Shown here: one piece after another, positions 1 to 8,313 of the stretch
Numbering within the stretch: position 1 is the stretch's first letter
Layout of the letters: every line of letters starts with the position of its first letter
NCBI RefSeq assembly: GCF_002803845.1
Contig: NZ_CP024985.1
Location: 8,505,501 to 8,569,500 of the forward strand
Source of the DNA: Streptomyces lavendulae subsp. lavendulae
Lineage (GTDB): Bacteria; Actinomycetota; Actinomycetes; Streptomycetales; Streptomycetaceae
DNA: 64,000 nucleotides
Direction: 5' to 3'
Made by a program: the position numbers and the translations under genes
Notes under the pieces: generated by a model
Database searches by the model: none
The model's input: the letters and a program-made list of their open reading frames with translations, nothing else
What the model was told of the DNA's origin: nothing

Positions 1-2
1 AG

Positions 3-83
3 GCTCCGGCCAGGCGCGCCCTGGAACGGGACGATGCCGCGGTGGCCAGCTGGATGAAGGACACGTGGCCGCACGTGGAATGA
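3..83 (+). CDS. IS630 transposase orfA, C-terminal tail (partial)
   Basis: In frame 3 the window opens inside a frame whose end (ARRALERDDAA ... DTWPHVE) is the usual end of the helix-turn-helix half of two-gene Streptomyces IS630 transposases. Its TGA (81-83) overlaps the ATG of orfB in an ATGA arrangement, so the two halves are translationally coupled. The first part of the gene lies outside the window. Confidence 0.6.
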   Translation, partial: APARRALERDDAAVASWMKDTWPHVE

Positions 84-664
84 CTGCGGCGGCGCTCGGG
101 GCCTGGATCGTCTTCGAGGACGAGGCAGGTTTCTCGATGACGCCGCCGTCCCGCGGAACATGGGCCCGTCGCGCCCTCACCCCCACGATCCGGATGCGTG
201 GCTGGACCCGCTGCCGCGTCACCCTCGCCGGACTGTGCTGCTACAAACCCGGCGAACGCTCACGGCTGTTCTACAAACTGCATGTCCACAACCGGCGACC
301 TGCCAAGGGCGAGCGTCGCAGCTACGACTGGAGGGACTTCCGCTGGCTGCTGGTCTACGCCCACGGCCGTCTCGGCGCCCCGATCATCCTCATCTGGGAC
401 AACCTCAACACCCACCGCACCAAGGGCATGCGCGAGTTCATCGAGGTCACCGACTGGCTGACCGTCTACCACCTGCCCGCCTACACTCCTGACCTCAACC
501 CGGTCGAAGGCATCTGGTCGGTCCTCAGGCGCACCGCCCATGCCAACACGGTCTTCGCCACTCCCGAGGACCTTGTCCGAGCCCTCAGGACCGGCCTCAA
601 GAAGATCCAGTACCGCAGCCACATCGTCGACGGCTGCCTCGCTGCCACCGGACTCAGACCCTGA
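80..664 (+). CDS. IS630 transposase orfB, DDE catalytic half
   Basis: This is the catalytic half of an IS630-family transposase, which cuts and joins element ends at TA sites. The three acidic residues are visible in context: FEDEAGF near the N-terminus, IWDNLNTH mid-protein and LNPVEGIWS near the C-terminus. The ATG at 80 is preferred to the GTG at 65 because it overlaps the orfA stop as ATGA and starts where the homologous segment begins. About 194 residues, no frameshift, so it could still be active if orfA is whole. Confidence 0.85.
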   Translation: MTAAALGAWIVFEDEAGFSMTPPSRGTWARRALTPTIRMRGWTRCRVTLAGLCCYKPGERSRLFYKLHVHNRRPAKGERRSYDWRDFRWLLVYAHGRLGAPIILIWDNLNTHRTKGMREFIEVTDWLTVYHLPAYTPDLNPVEGIWSVLRRTAHANTVFATPEDLVRALRTGLKKIQYRSHIVDGCLAATGLRP

Positions 665-683
665 CGACACCACGCCAAAAACC

Positions 684-3476
684 TCAGTAGGCGAAGCCGG
701 CTGCCTTGGCCGAGGCCGTCACCGCCTTGAGGGCTTCCTGGTTCGCCAGGTCAGCCTGGGTCTTGGCCGTCTTGGCCTGGCCGTCTGCCTCGTCGGCCAT
801 GGCGACGGCGCTGCGTGCTTCGGATGCGGCGTGCTGTGAAGCGGCGATGGCGTCAGCGGCGGCACTGGTCGCCGTCTTCACCGCAGCCTCCGCCTTCAGC
901 TTCGCGGCCTGAGCGCCGTCCGCGTCGGCGCGGGAGCGCTTGGCGGCAGCTTCGGCGCGTGTGGCCGCTGCGTCCGCCTCCTCGGCCGCCGTTGTCGCGG
1001 CGTTCGCCTCACCCCGTGCCCTGCCTGCGGCCGTCTCGGCATCCTTGGCGTTCTGATCAGCCTGATCGGCTGATGTGCGTGCCGCGTCCGCTTCCGTGCC
1101 AGCGTCGAGTGAAGCCGCGTAAGCGGCTTTAGCACTGGCCTTGGCACGCTCGGCCTCGGCCTTCTGCTCAGCGTCCCAGGCGTCGTCCCGCTTGGCCTTG
1201 GCGTTGTCGCGTGCCTTGACCGCGTCGTTCTTCCGGTCGACCGCAGCGGTCTCGGCCGCTTCGGCTTTGGTCCTGGCGTCCTGCGCCTTCGTGGCTTCGG
1301 CCTGTGCGTTGTTGCGGTGCTGGGCCGCCTCGGCCTGCTTGGCGGCCGCGGTTCCCTTCTCCTTCTTCGCGTTGGCCTCTTCCGCCTCGGCGGCCAGCCG
1401 CTTCGCGTGAGCGGTGGCTGCCGCTACCTTGGCGTCGCTCTCTACCTTCACCGCGTCGCCGAGCTTGGCTTTTGCCGTTTCCGCGTCCTTCTTCGCGTTG
1501 TCCCGATGAGACTTGGCCGCGTCCGCGGAGGCCTTTGCCTGAAGCTCGGCCGTGTGGGCCGCCTCCCTGCGGAACTCGGCCTTGGCCTGGGCGGCCTGCG
1601 CCAGAGCACGCTGAGCGATGGTCTCGCTGTCCGCGCCCGAGGCACGCGTGGCTGCCTCGGCGGTCTCGCCGGCCTTCACCATCGCGTCCAGCGCGGCCAC
1701 CGCACCCTTGGTGACCTGGGCCTTCTGCTGGCCGACCAGCAGGCCACGGCCCCGCGGGGCACCGTTGGCGTCCGCGATCGTGTACGCGGCCTGCGCGGCG
1801 GTGTCGGTCGTCGTCGACGCCTTCTTGGCCGCTGCGGCCTGGACCTTGAGGACGTCGAGCTGCTTCTTCGCGCCCGCCTGCGCTCCGGTGACGGCCGCCT
1901 TGGCTTTGGTGAACTCACTCTGCGCCGGAACGGCGCCGTTGCCGGACGGCTTGATGTCGAACTGCTGAGGGCCGGTGCCGTTGCAGTCCCACAGCCAGGA
2001 GTCGTACCCGGGCTCGTAGGTGTGCAGGTCCAGGCACTTGCCCGTGCCGACGTTCTTGATGGCGGTAGTGGCCCGAAGGTTGTACTCCCAGGTCTGCGCC
2101 GGGGAACTGTTGCACGTCCAGATTTGAATCCGCGTGCCGTTGGCCGGGTCGTTGTTCGACACATCCAGGCACTTTTGCGACACCACGTTCCTCAGATGCA
2201 GGCCGTGGTCATCACCGAACATCTGCCACTGCTGCGCGGAGGTGCCGTTGCACCAGTAGACCTGGACCGGCGCGCCGTCGTTGGTGCCGCTGTTCTCCAC
2301 ATCAAGGCACTTGCCTCCCACGGCATGAAGCTCGATCACCGCGGGCTTGTCACCGACCGCGCCGATTCCGCCAGGCGACCAGTAGTCCTGCCAGCGGGTC
2401 GCGTGGTCGGCCACCCACGAGTGCCCCAGCATCTCGCCCAAGGCCTTCGCCCCCGCCGCGAGCGCCGTGGTCGCCTCGGCATTCGCAGCGAGAATCTGGT
2501 TGCGCTGCGCCTGCTGGGAGACGATCTCCTGCTGCCACTCGCCGGCCGCGGTGGTGGTGATGCCGTCGAGCACCCTGTTCGGGTCGATCGGGTCACGCCA
2601 CGCGCAGCCGGCGAACCGGGCTTTCAGGTCCTCGACCGCGATGCGGTACTCCGCCGTCCCCGGCTGCGGAGCGCTGCGGGGGAACCCTCCCGAGGCCATG
2701 AACAGACGGGCGTTGTCCGCGCCCATAGGCTCCGGGGACCAGTCCGTCAGGTGCTGGAACGCCTCGTGCTCCGCGAGGTCACGGTTCCAGTCGCCCCCGG
2801 GAGCGTGAGCGTCGGGGTCCTTGCCGTAGAGGGGAGTCCCCAGGTACTTGACCATCCCCTTGGCCTGGTCATAGGCCTTGGGGGTGGGGTCCTGATAGAA
2901 GCTTCCTTCCTCAGTCCAGAACCTTTCGGCTACCCACTTGCTCAGCCCGGTCTGCGTGTAGAAGTCCTGCTTCCCATCGCCGGGCGAACCCGGAGGCCAG
3001 TGGAAGTCGGCGGTGTTCATGCCTCCGGGGGGATTCGTCAGCCCTTCCAGAGGCTTCTTCCAGCCGTCCCTCAGAGAGTTGATGGCCTGCAGCGAGCTCC
3101 ACGCCGCGTCCCGGTCCTTCTGGTACGCGGTCGCGAGCGGAGTCTGCTGCCAACGGGCACGGTCAGCCAGCGCATGGAGCTTGTCCTGAGGCTGGTTGAG
3201 CGCGTCCTGCGCCGTCTGCGCCATGGACGGACCGCCCAGACGCAGCACATCGGTCATCAGGCACTGATCCTGGCGCCACTGCTCCGCGGAGGTGTCGTAA
3301 AGCCAGTCGTACGCGTCCGCCGCCGGATCAGCACGCAACGCTGCACTACGGTCGAGCACTGCCGGCTGGATGGCCAGACCGCCCAGGACCGCGATCGCGA
3401 CGACGGATGTCACGGCAGGGGTCAGGAGCCGGGATCTACGTGATCTTCTGGATAAAACGCCATGTTTTAAGTGCAC
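684..3476 (-). CDS. Secreted ricin-lectin / Ala-rich coiled-coil protein, 3' end removed by IS630
   Basis: A 930-residue exported protein. Residues about 17-40 form a hydrophobic signal or anchor segment after an Arg-rich start. Residues about 50-370 are an uncharacterised Trp-rich region. Residues about 380-512 are a ricin B-type beta-trefoil with three repeats (each GKCLD or QKCLD, ending in SAQQW, PAQTW or GPQQF). From about 515 to the end is an Ala/Lys/Glu-rich coiled coil. Start is GTG with GAAGGAAGGA just upstream. The stop codon lies inside the neighbouring IS630 element, so the natural C-terminus is missing. Full-length relatives, as I remember them, continue the coiled coil and end in variable, toxin-like domains; that part is from memory, not seen here. 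It is probably a truncated large exoprotein of polymorphic-toxin architecture and may be non-functional. Confidence 0.75.
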   Translation of the reverse strand: MHLKHGVLSRRSRRSRLLTPAVTSVVAIAVLGGLAIQPAVLDRSAALRADPAADAYDWLYDTSAEQWRQDQCLMTDVLRLGGPSMAQTAQDALNQPQDKLHALADRARWQQTPLATAYQKDRDAAWSSLQAINSLRDGWKKPLEGLTNPPGGMNTADFHWPPGSPGDGKQDFYTQTGLSKWVAERFWTEEGSFYQDPTPKAYDQAKGMVKYLGTPLYGKDPDAHAPGGDWNRDLAEHEAFQHLTDWSPEPMGADNARLFMASGGFPRSAPQPGTAEYRIAVEDLKARFAGCAWRDPIDPNRVLDGITTTAAGEWQQEIVSQQAQRNQILAANAEATTALAAGAKALGEMLGHSWVADHATRWQDYWSPGGIGAVGDKPAVIELHAVGGKCLDVENSGTNDGAPVQVYWCNGTSAQQWQMFGDDHGLHLRNVVSQKCLDVSNNDPANGTRIQIWTCNSSPAQTWEYNLRATTAIKNVGTGKCLDLHTYEPGYDSWLWDCNGTGPQQFDIKPSGNGAVPAQSEFTKAKAAVTGAQAGAKKQLDVLKVQAAAAKKASTTTDTAAQAAYTIADANGAPRGRGLLVGQQKAQVTKGAVAALDAMVKAGETAEAATRASGADSETIAQRALAQAAQAKAEFRREAAHTAELQAKASADAAKSHRDNAKKDAETAKAKLGDAVKVESDAKVAAATAHAKRLAAEAEEANAKKEKGTAAAKQAEAAQHRNNAQAEATKAQDARTKAEAAETAAVDRKNDAVKARDNAKAKRDDAWDAEQKAEAERAKASAKAAYAASLDAGTEADAARTSADQADQNAKDAETAAGRARGEANAATTAAEEADAAATRAEAAAKRSRADADGAQAAKLKAEAAVKTATSAAADAIAASQHAASEARSAVAMADEADGQAKTAKTQADLANQEALKAVTASAKAAGFAY

Positions 3477-3975
3477 GATTTCCTTCCTTCATGGACGAAT
3501 GAAGGCGGAAGCGGGAAGCACGAGGCGCGAGGAGGTGCCCGAGTCAGCACGCTGGACCTGAGGCCCAGATGGCAGCAAACCGAACCGGCGCGCGCCCGAT
3601 GATCGGCACAGCCGTACAACGAATCAGTCCCCCATAGCGGCACTGGCCCCCCGGCCGCCACTGACACACGCGAGGGTGCATCCCGGTTGGGGCTGCCACC
3701 CATGTGGTGATCACCCTACCCACGGTTAACGTGGCTGGGCCACGCTTATTCGGACAGATGTGCGGGATCTTGGTAGGAGGTCATGGCCTGCTTCGGCTGC
3801 TGGATTTCCTGTTGCTGAACTTCTCACCGGGCAAAGCGCGGTGGGTGCACACCCAGCCCATGCCAGTGATGGTGTGCAGTGGCGTTTCGCCAGTGAATGT
3901 CGCTTCCCGTCCGGGTGAACCTCGTGCCTGAGGCCTGTCGCTTGGTGGGTGGGGGTCGGTAAAACCGGCCTCGCG
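3477..3975. other. Intergenic region between divergent genes
   Basis: About 500 bases separate the leftward exoprotein gene and the rightward HNH nuclease remnant. Both genes should have promoters here. I found no convincing coding frame, tRNA or terminator. The purine-rich ribosome-binding sequence of the leftward gene is at about 3480-3490. Confidence 0.4.
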
Positions 3976-4371
3976 ATGATCATGATGCGGGCTGTGACCT
4001 TGGCCGCCGCGGCTCTCGCCTTCTCGTTTCCCGCCTCCGCTGTGTACGCGGTCGAACAGCCGGCCGCGGTGCCGCAGTTGCTGCCGATAGGGGTCGCGGT
4101 CGGCGCGCTCCCGCTCGCTGTTGAGGACCGGACGGGCTATCAGCGTACGAGCTTCAAGCACTGGAACGTGGGCGCGAACCCCACGGACGGCTGCAACACC
4201 CGTGCCGAGGTGCTGATCGCTGAGGCGGTGGTGACGCCGGGGGTCGGTCCGGGGTGCACGCTGGCGGGCGGGGTGTGGTGGTCGTACTACGGCGAGCGGG
4301 AGATGACCCCGGCCGGGGCACTGGACATCGACCACGTGGTCCCGCTCGCGGAAGCGTGGGACAGCAAGTAG
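3976..4371 (+). pseudogene. Secreted HNH nuclease (GmrSD/DUF1524-like), truncated
   Basis: The protein begins with a clear signal peptide (MIMMRAVTLAAAALAFSF, then an Ala-X-Ala type site). The mature part has RTSFKHWNV, two cysteines (GCNTR and GPGCTL), then LDIDHVVPLAEAWDS. The DHVVPLA motif carries the catalytic His of secreted HNH-type nucleases found across Streptomyces. Relatives run about 80 residues further, including the rest of the metal site. Here translation stops three codons after the His motif, at a TA where IS630 sequence begins, so it is a broken gene. The ATG at 3976 is chosen because the signal peptide starts there; a GTG at 3949 is an alternative. Confidence 0.75.
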
Positions 4372-4818
4372 TAGTGCTTTGTTACTGACTTTGAAGTCGG
4401 GTTGTCGTGGGGGGCTGACGATCGGTGATCGTCGCGGTATGCCAGGTGTATGAGGTATCCGCAGGGTGGGGGTCTGACCGCGGAGAGGCAAGCGTTCCGC
4501 GAGCGGGTCCGGATGGAAGCGGTCGCGATGTTCGCCGCGGGGCGGGGCAGCGGCGAGGTTGCAAAGGAGTTAGGGGTCAGCGTCCGGTCGGTCCAGCGGT
4601 GGCGGCAGGCCTGGAGGGCGGCCGGCCGGGACGGGGTTCGTTCCCGAGGCCCGGCGTCCCGGCCGAAGCTGAGCGAGACCCTGTTCGCCGTGCTTGAGGA
4701 GGAGCTTGCCAAGGGCCCGGTCGCGCACGGCTGGCCGGACCAGCGGTGGACGCTGGCCAGGATCAAAACCCTGATCGGCCGCAGGTTCCACGAGTCCATG
4801 ACGCTGTCGGGCATCTCC
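4371..4818 (+). mobile_element. IS630-family element, left fragment
   Basis: IS630-type sequence starts after the TA at 4369-4370 (or 4372-4373) inside the HNH gene and stops abruptly near 4818 within orfA. Its outer end (GTGCTTTGTTACTGAC) does not match the end of the IS630 at the window start, so the two are different members. The catalytic half is absent. Confidence 0.65.
4450..4818 (+). pseudogene. IS630 transposase orfA (HTH half), 3'-truncated
   Basis: The N-terminal helix-turn-helix domain is intact (VAKELGVSVRSVQRWRQAW), followed by the linker ending RWTLARIKTLIGRRFHES and MTLSGIS. At that point homology ends and unrelated sequence runs to a stop at 4929. orfA should continue for about 35 residues to the region seen at the left edge of the window. 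It is a dead fragment. Confidence 0.75.
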
Positions 4819-4849
4819 CGAGCGCCGCCGCGGTGTTTCCACAGGGGCT

Positions 4850-4940
4850 TTTTGGCAGCTCCGCTGTTCGGTCAGGAACAGGTGGGTGGCGGTGACGAGG
4901 GTGACGTGGCGGTGCCATCCGATGAATGAGGAGGCCGGAG
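4850..4940 (-). pseudogene. IS701-type transposase, C-terminal shard
   Basis: Reading leftward from about 4930, the frame gives FIGWHRHVTLVTATHLFLTEQRS. The GWHRHVTLV..HLFLT pattern is the usual end of IS701-family DDE transposases. There is no start codon and no catalytic core attached. A second shard of the same kind lies at 5523-5752 on the same strand, with the GYD gene between them. Confidence 0.55.
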
Positions 4941-5165
4941 GAGATACGCGAGAAACCCGCCACTTGGTAGCCGGCAGTCACAGCTTGCGGGGCAGCCTGT
5001 CGAGACGGTATGCGATGATCGTGGACTCCGAGGCGGGTGGTGCGGCCCGGCGAGGGCAGGTCTGTGCGGCCGTTTGGGCGTCTCCCGGTGGTCGGCGCGG
5101 TGCGCGCTGCCAGATCGTAGGGATGGCGCCGTGCCCGCGACGCTTTCGCAAGACGGGAGACCGAG

Positions 5166-5486
5166 ATGCCGAAGTACCTGGTCCAGGCCAGCTACACCGC
5201 TCAGGGCGCTGGGGGATTGCTCTCCGACGGGGGCACAGGCCGGGTGGAGGCGGTCCGTAGGGTGGTCGCCTCCTGTGGTGGCACTCTGGAGTGGCTGGCT
5301 TTCGCCTTCGGTGAGACGGACCTGTACTGCGTGATCGAGCTGCCGGACGATGAGTCGATGGCGGGCGTCTCGATGACAGTCCGGGCCAGCGGCGCCCTGC
5401 AGTCCAGCGTGGTGCGGCTGCTCACCCCAGAGCAGATCGACACGGCGGCCCGGCTGACGGTCGACTTCCGGGCGCCCGGTACCTGA
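5166..5486 (+). CDS. GYD domain-containing protein
   Basis: A 106-residue protein starting MPKYLVQASYTAQGAGGLL, with the alternating hydrophobic pattern of the GYD family (small ferredoxin-like fold proteins). The conserved middle (GGTLEWLAFAFGETDLYCVIELPDD) and a length near 100 residues match the family. GGGAG lies about 8 bases before the ATG. It stands alone between two transposase shards, so it is either cargo moved with them or a survivor of the IS insertions. The biochemical role of the family is unknown; the gene looks intact. Confidence 0.75.
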   Translation: MPKYLVQASYTAQGAGGLLSDGGTGRVEAVRRVVASCGGTLEWLAFAFGETDLYCVIELPDDESMAGVSMTVRASGALQSSVVRLLTPEQIDTAARLTVDFRAPGT

Positions 5487-5522
5487 CCCGCTTCCAGGCC
5501 GGGGCTACGCCGCCCCGGGCCG

Positions 5523-5752
5523 CACAACGAATCGGTATTCTCCCTGGTCTTCGGGCCACTGCGCGATCAGCCAGACCAGCGGGATCGTGCCGTCGCAGGC
5601 GGGTTGGGGACGCCGCCCCGCGAGGCGGACCCGCAGCAGCACGAAGTGCGAGCTCATCGCCGCTCTGGAGCCCTTGCGCCAGGTCACGGCCCGGCCCCGG
5701 CGTCCCGCGGCCAGCATGTGCTCGCGCAAGGAGAGCGGACGGGTGCGGGAGC
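5523..5752 (-). pseudogene. IS701-type transposase, central/C-terminal shard
   Basis: The leftward frame reads VTWRKGSRAAMSSHFVLLRV, then a WLIAQWPEDQGEY-like segment. This matches the WRKGxKG..SSRF..LRV....LL.EWP region of IS701-family transposases just before the catalytic Glu region. It is fused at its upstream side to the end of a broken ISL3 transposase and breaks off before the E motif. Non-functional. Confidence 0.5.
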
Positions 5753-6820
5753 CCTGTGGTCGCATGATCCAGCTGGTGATCCTGCGTGGGCTGGGGATGT
5801 CGGCTCGGACGGGTTCGGCGGTGCCGACGCGGAGGGCGGCGAGGTGTTTGCGGACGACTTGGCGGCTTCCTTGGTACCCCGTTGACGGATCTTCAGGAAG
5901 AGGCGACTGCCGCTGACCTGGCCGAGGCTCTCGGTGAATCATGTGTTCAGGTACGGCTTGAACGGCTCCAGCACTCCTGCCGGGCGGCGTTCGTGGGCGG
6001 AAGCCAGGAGCTGGTCGAGGTCGGTGTCGCGGAACCGTCGGACGGTCTTGCGGTCGAGGTTCAGCCGACGGGCGATCGCACTGATCGTCCAGCCGGCCGC
6101 GACGAGTTTGTGCACGTCGGCGTGGCGTTGGCAGGTCCGTTCGAGGATCTGTGTCCGCGGCAGCTGATGCAGCGGGAGCTGCATCAGCGTGGGCGCCTCG
6201 GATATCCCTGCGGTCTCTTCGTCAGCGCGTTCACGCAGGCAGGCGGCGAAGGTCTCCGAGGTCCGGTCGGGCAGGACGTCCACGGCCCGGTCGGCCTTGA
6301 CCAGGAGAGTTCCATAGGTGCGGCCCTTGCGGAAGGCGAACTCGTCGACACCGAGGGCCCGCGGCGACCGCTCCGGCGCCGTCGCAGGACCCAGGAGTTC
6401 CAACATCCGGGTCCGGGCCGCGACGAGGTGCATCCGGCGGCACAGCCGTTCGCCAGCCCGGCCGCCGAGCTCAACCCCGACCTGCCGCAGCCAGCCCTTC
6501 AGCCCAAGGCTCGAACGGCGATACCGCTTGCTCAGCCCGCTGACCTGCTCGACGAACGTCCGCCGCCGACACGTGGGCCGGTCACACAAGAGCCGCCGGA
6601 CCCGCGGCCTGACCAGCAGCTTCTTCCCCGTCAAGGGTCGCTCGGCGGCGTCGCTCTAGCAGGAGTGGACCCTCCCGGCCCAGGCACGGCACTCCGGGCA
6701 TCTGGGCGGCGGACCGTACGCGGCTGCCACCACGACCAAGGCCTCCGCCGTGAACTCCACGGCCTCCGAGCGCACATCGACGTCCGGGAACAGCACATCA
6801 TCCAGCGAGCGGACCCTCAC
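5753..6820 (-). pseudogene. ISL3-family transposase, decayed
   Basis: Pieces appear in order on the minus strand. They are an N-terminal zinc-ribbon part (RSLDDVLFPDVDV ... PPRCPECR) broken after GRVHSC; the cysteine/core part (CDRPTCRRRTFVEQ ... RALGVDEFAFRKGRTYGTLL); and a C-terminal DNA-binding part (WTISAIARRLNLDRKTVRRF). The segment with the second catalytic Asp (CRDRxGxYxxGA) is missing, so VLPDRTSETFAACLRE runs straight into the HTH region. A further shift separates LEPFKPYLNT from GYQGSRQVVRKHLAAL. At least two frame changes and one internal deletion make it dead. Confidence 0.75.
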
Positions 6821-6913
6821 CAGCCAGACATGCCCTGCCGAAACGTTCCCGCACGCGAACCCTGACCTGGGAATCACGAAACTTCGGGCAGAGCCAAAAT
6901 TCGGGATCGGCAT

Positions 6914-7263
6914 CAGGCTTAAGGGACGGAGATCCTGGCGTCGATACCGAGGCAGCGGTCCTCGCTCTGGCAGAGCGCCTCACAGGCGTAGGGGTGACCG
7001 AGAAGCTACTGGCGGAGGACGAGTACCAGGGGGAGTCCCGGAGAGGAACCCGCCAAGGAGTGAGAGAGCGTCACCACTGACGTCACGGAACGCCCACGGT
7101 GACCGGACATCCGTACAGGCGTGATGAGATCAGCCCGCCCGATGTTTCTGTCCGCAGACAGTCGGCGCCCGCGATGTCGGACGGCGTCCAGAACGCCGCG
7201 CTCATGTTCGGATGCGCGATCCGTATCGCAGCCCGGGAGGGCGCGTCTTTTGTCCGCGGACTA
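6914..7263. other. Gene-free spacer between two IS remnants
   Basis: About 350 bases between the ISL3 remnant and the IS5 element. I see no supported gene, RNA or regulatory site. It may be leftover host or element sequence. Confidence 0.4.
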
Positions 7264-8180
7264 GGGTCCGTCTTCAAATTGATCTTGCCCAGAGCAGAAG
7301 TGATGCGAGTGTGACCGCTGCTTCGTAGGAGGTGGCGGTTTTCTCGTAGCGGGTGGCGATGCCGCGGAAGCCTTTGAGTTGGCTGAAGCAGCGTTCGACG
7401 GTGTTGCGGCGGCGGTGGATCCTGCTGTCGAATGCTGTCGGTCGGCCACCTCGGCGGCCTCGGTTGCGGCGGTGCATCTTCTGGTCGTTCTTCTCCGGGA
7501 TGGTGTGTCCGATGCCGCGTCGTCGCAGTTAGGCGCGGAAGCCGCGTGAGCTGTAGGCCTTGTCGGCGATGACGTGGTCCGGTCGGCAGCGGGGCCGGCC
7601 GGGGCCGGTGCGGGGTACTCGGATGCGTCCGGGCAGAGGCCTCACGCAGACGCCGTCATGCCGTTGCCCCGGGGTCAGCAGGACGGCCAGGGGCCGACCG
7701 CGGCCGTCGCAGGCGAGAGGGATTTCGGCAGTCAGGCCTCCTCGGGATCGGCCGAGGGCGTGATCGTCCGGTTCGTCCGTCCGGTGCTTCCCCCTTTTTC
7801 GGCCGGTGGCGGCGGCGTGCTGGTGGGCGCGGACAATGGTGGAGTCGATCTGGACCAGCCAATCGATGTCACCGGCTGCGTCGGCCTGGGCCTGGATCTG
7901 CTGCAGTGCCCGGGTGAACACACCGTCGATGGCATAGCGGCGGAAGCGCGTGTAGACCGACTTCCACGGGCCGTAACGTTCCGGCAGGTCACGCCAGGAA
8001 ACCCCGGTCCGGATCTTGTAGACCATCCCGTTGATCACCCGACGGTCCTCCGCCCGAGGCCGGCCCCTGCCCGCACTCGGTATCAGCGGAGCCAGCAACT
8101 CCCACTCGACATCAGTCAGTTCATGGCGACGAATCACGAAAACATGATCCACCATCGAACGATCTTTTGAAGACGGACCC
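7264..8180 (-). mobile_element. IS5-family element with 15-bp perfect inverted repeats
   Basis: The ends are GGGTCCGTCTTCAAA at 7264-7278 and its exact complement at 8166-8180. Each end is flanked by TA (7262-7263 and 8181-8182), as expected for the IS427-like branch of IS5. Length is 917 bp with one transposase gene on the minus strand. Ends and target duplication are intact, so it is a recent insertion, but the transposase has a nonsense codon. Confidence 0.85.
7274..8155 (-). pseudogene. IS5-family transposase with an in-frame stop
   Basis: The N-terminal part (RRHELTDVEWELLAPLIP ... WRDLPERYGPWKSVYTRF) and central part (LGRSRGGLTAEI, VIADKAYSSRGFRA) form one frame to 7529. A TAA follows at the position where relatives have a Tyr codon. 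The same frame then continues LRRRGIGHTIPEK and RRNTVERCFSQLKGFRGIATRY to the stop at 7274. One base change would restore about 293 residues. The catalytic Glu is after the stop, so the product is inactive unless read through. Confidence 0.8.
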
Positions 8181-8313
8181 TAGAGCGCGCCGAGGATTCG
8201 AACGGTGATGCTCAGCGTCGTGGCTGTGCTTCGGCCCCACAGCGAATTGAAAACACGTTGGCCGGTCTGCCACGGAGCTGCGACGATGCCCCTGTTTCCC
8301 GAGGGGAGGACGT

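Larger units (their letters stand above)
1..687 (+). mobile_element. IS630-family element, right part (left part outside window)
   Basis: The element covers the left edge and ends at base 687, just before a TA at 688-689, the dinucleotide target of IS630/Tc1-mariner elements. The reading frame of the leftward gene beyond it (ending at 684) runs out two bases inside the element, which fixes the boundary. It carries the end of orfA and a complete orfB. The left terminal repeat is not in the window, so total length and target duplication cannot be confirmed. Confidence 0.75.

Noticed and set aside
1317..3443. A 708-codon open frame on the plus strand
   Set aside because: It is the antisense of the ricin-lectin/coiled-coil gene, is rich in Arg/Gly/Leu without domains, and follows from the GC bias of the minus-strand gene.
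7083..7314. Short open frames on both strands between the IS relics
   Set aside because: No ribosome sites, no family features, and overlapping frames on both strands.
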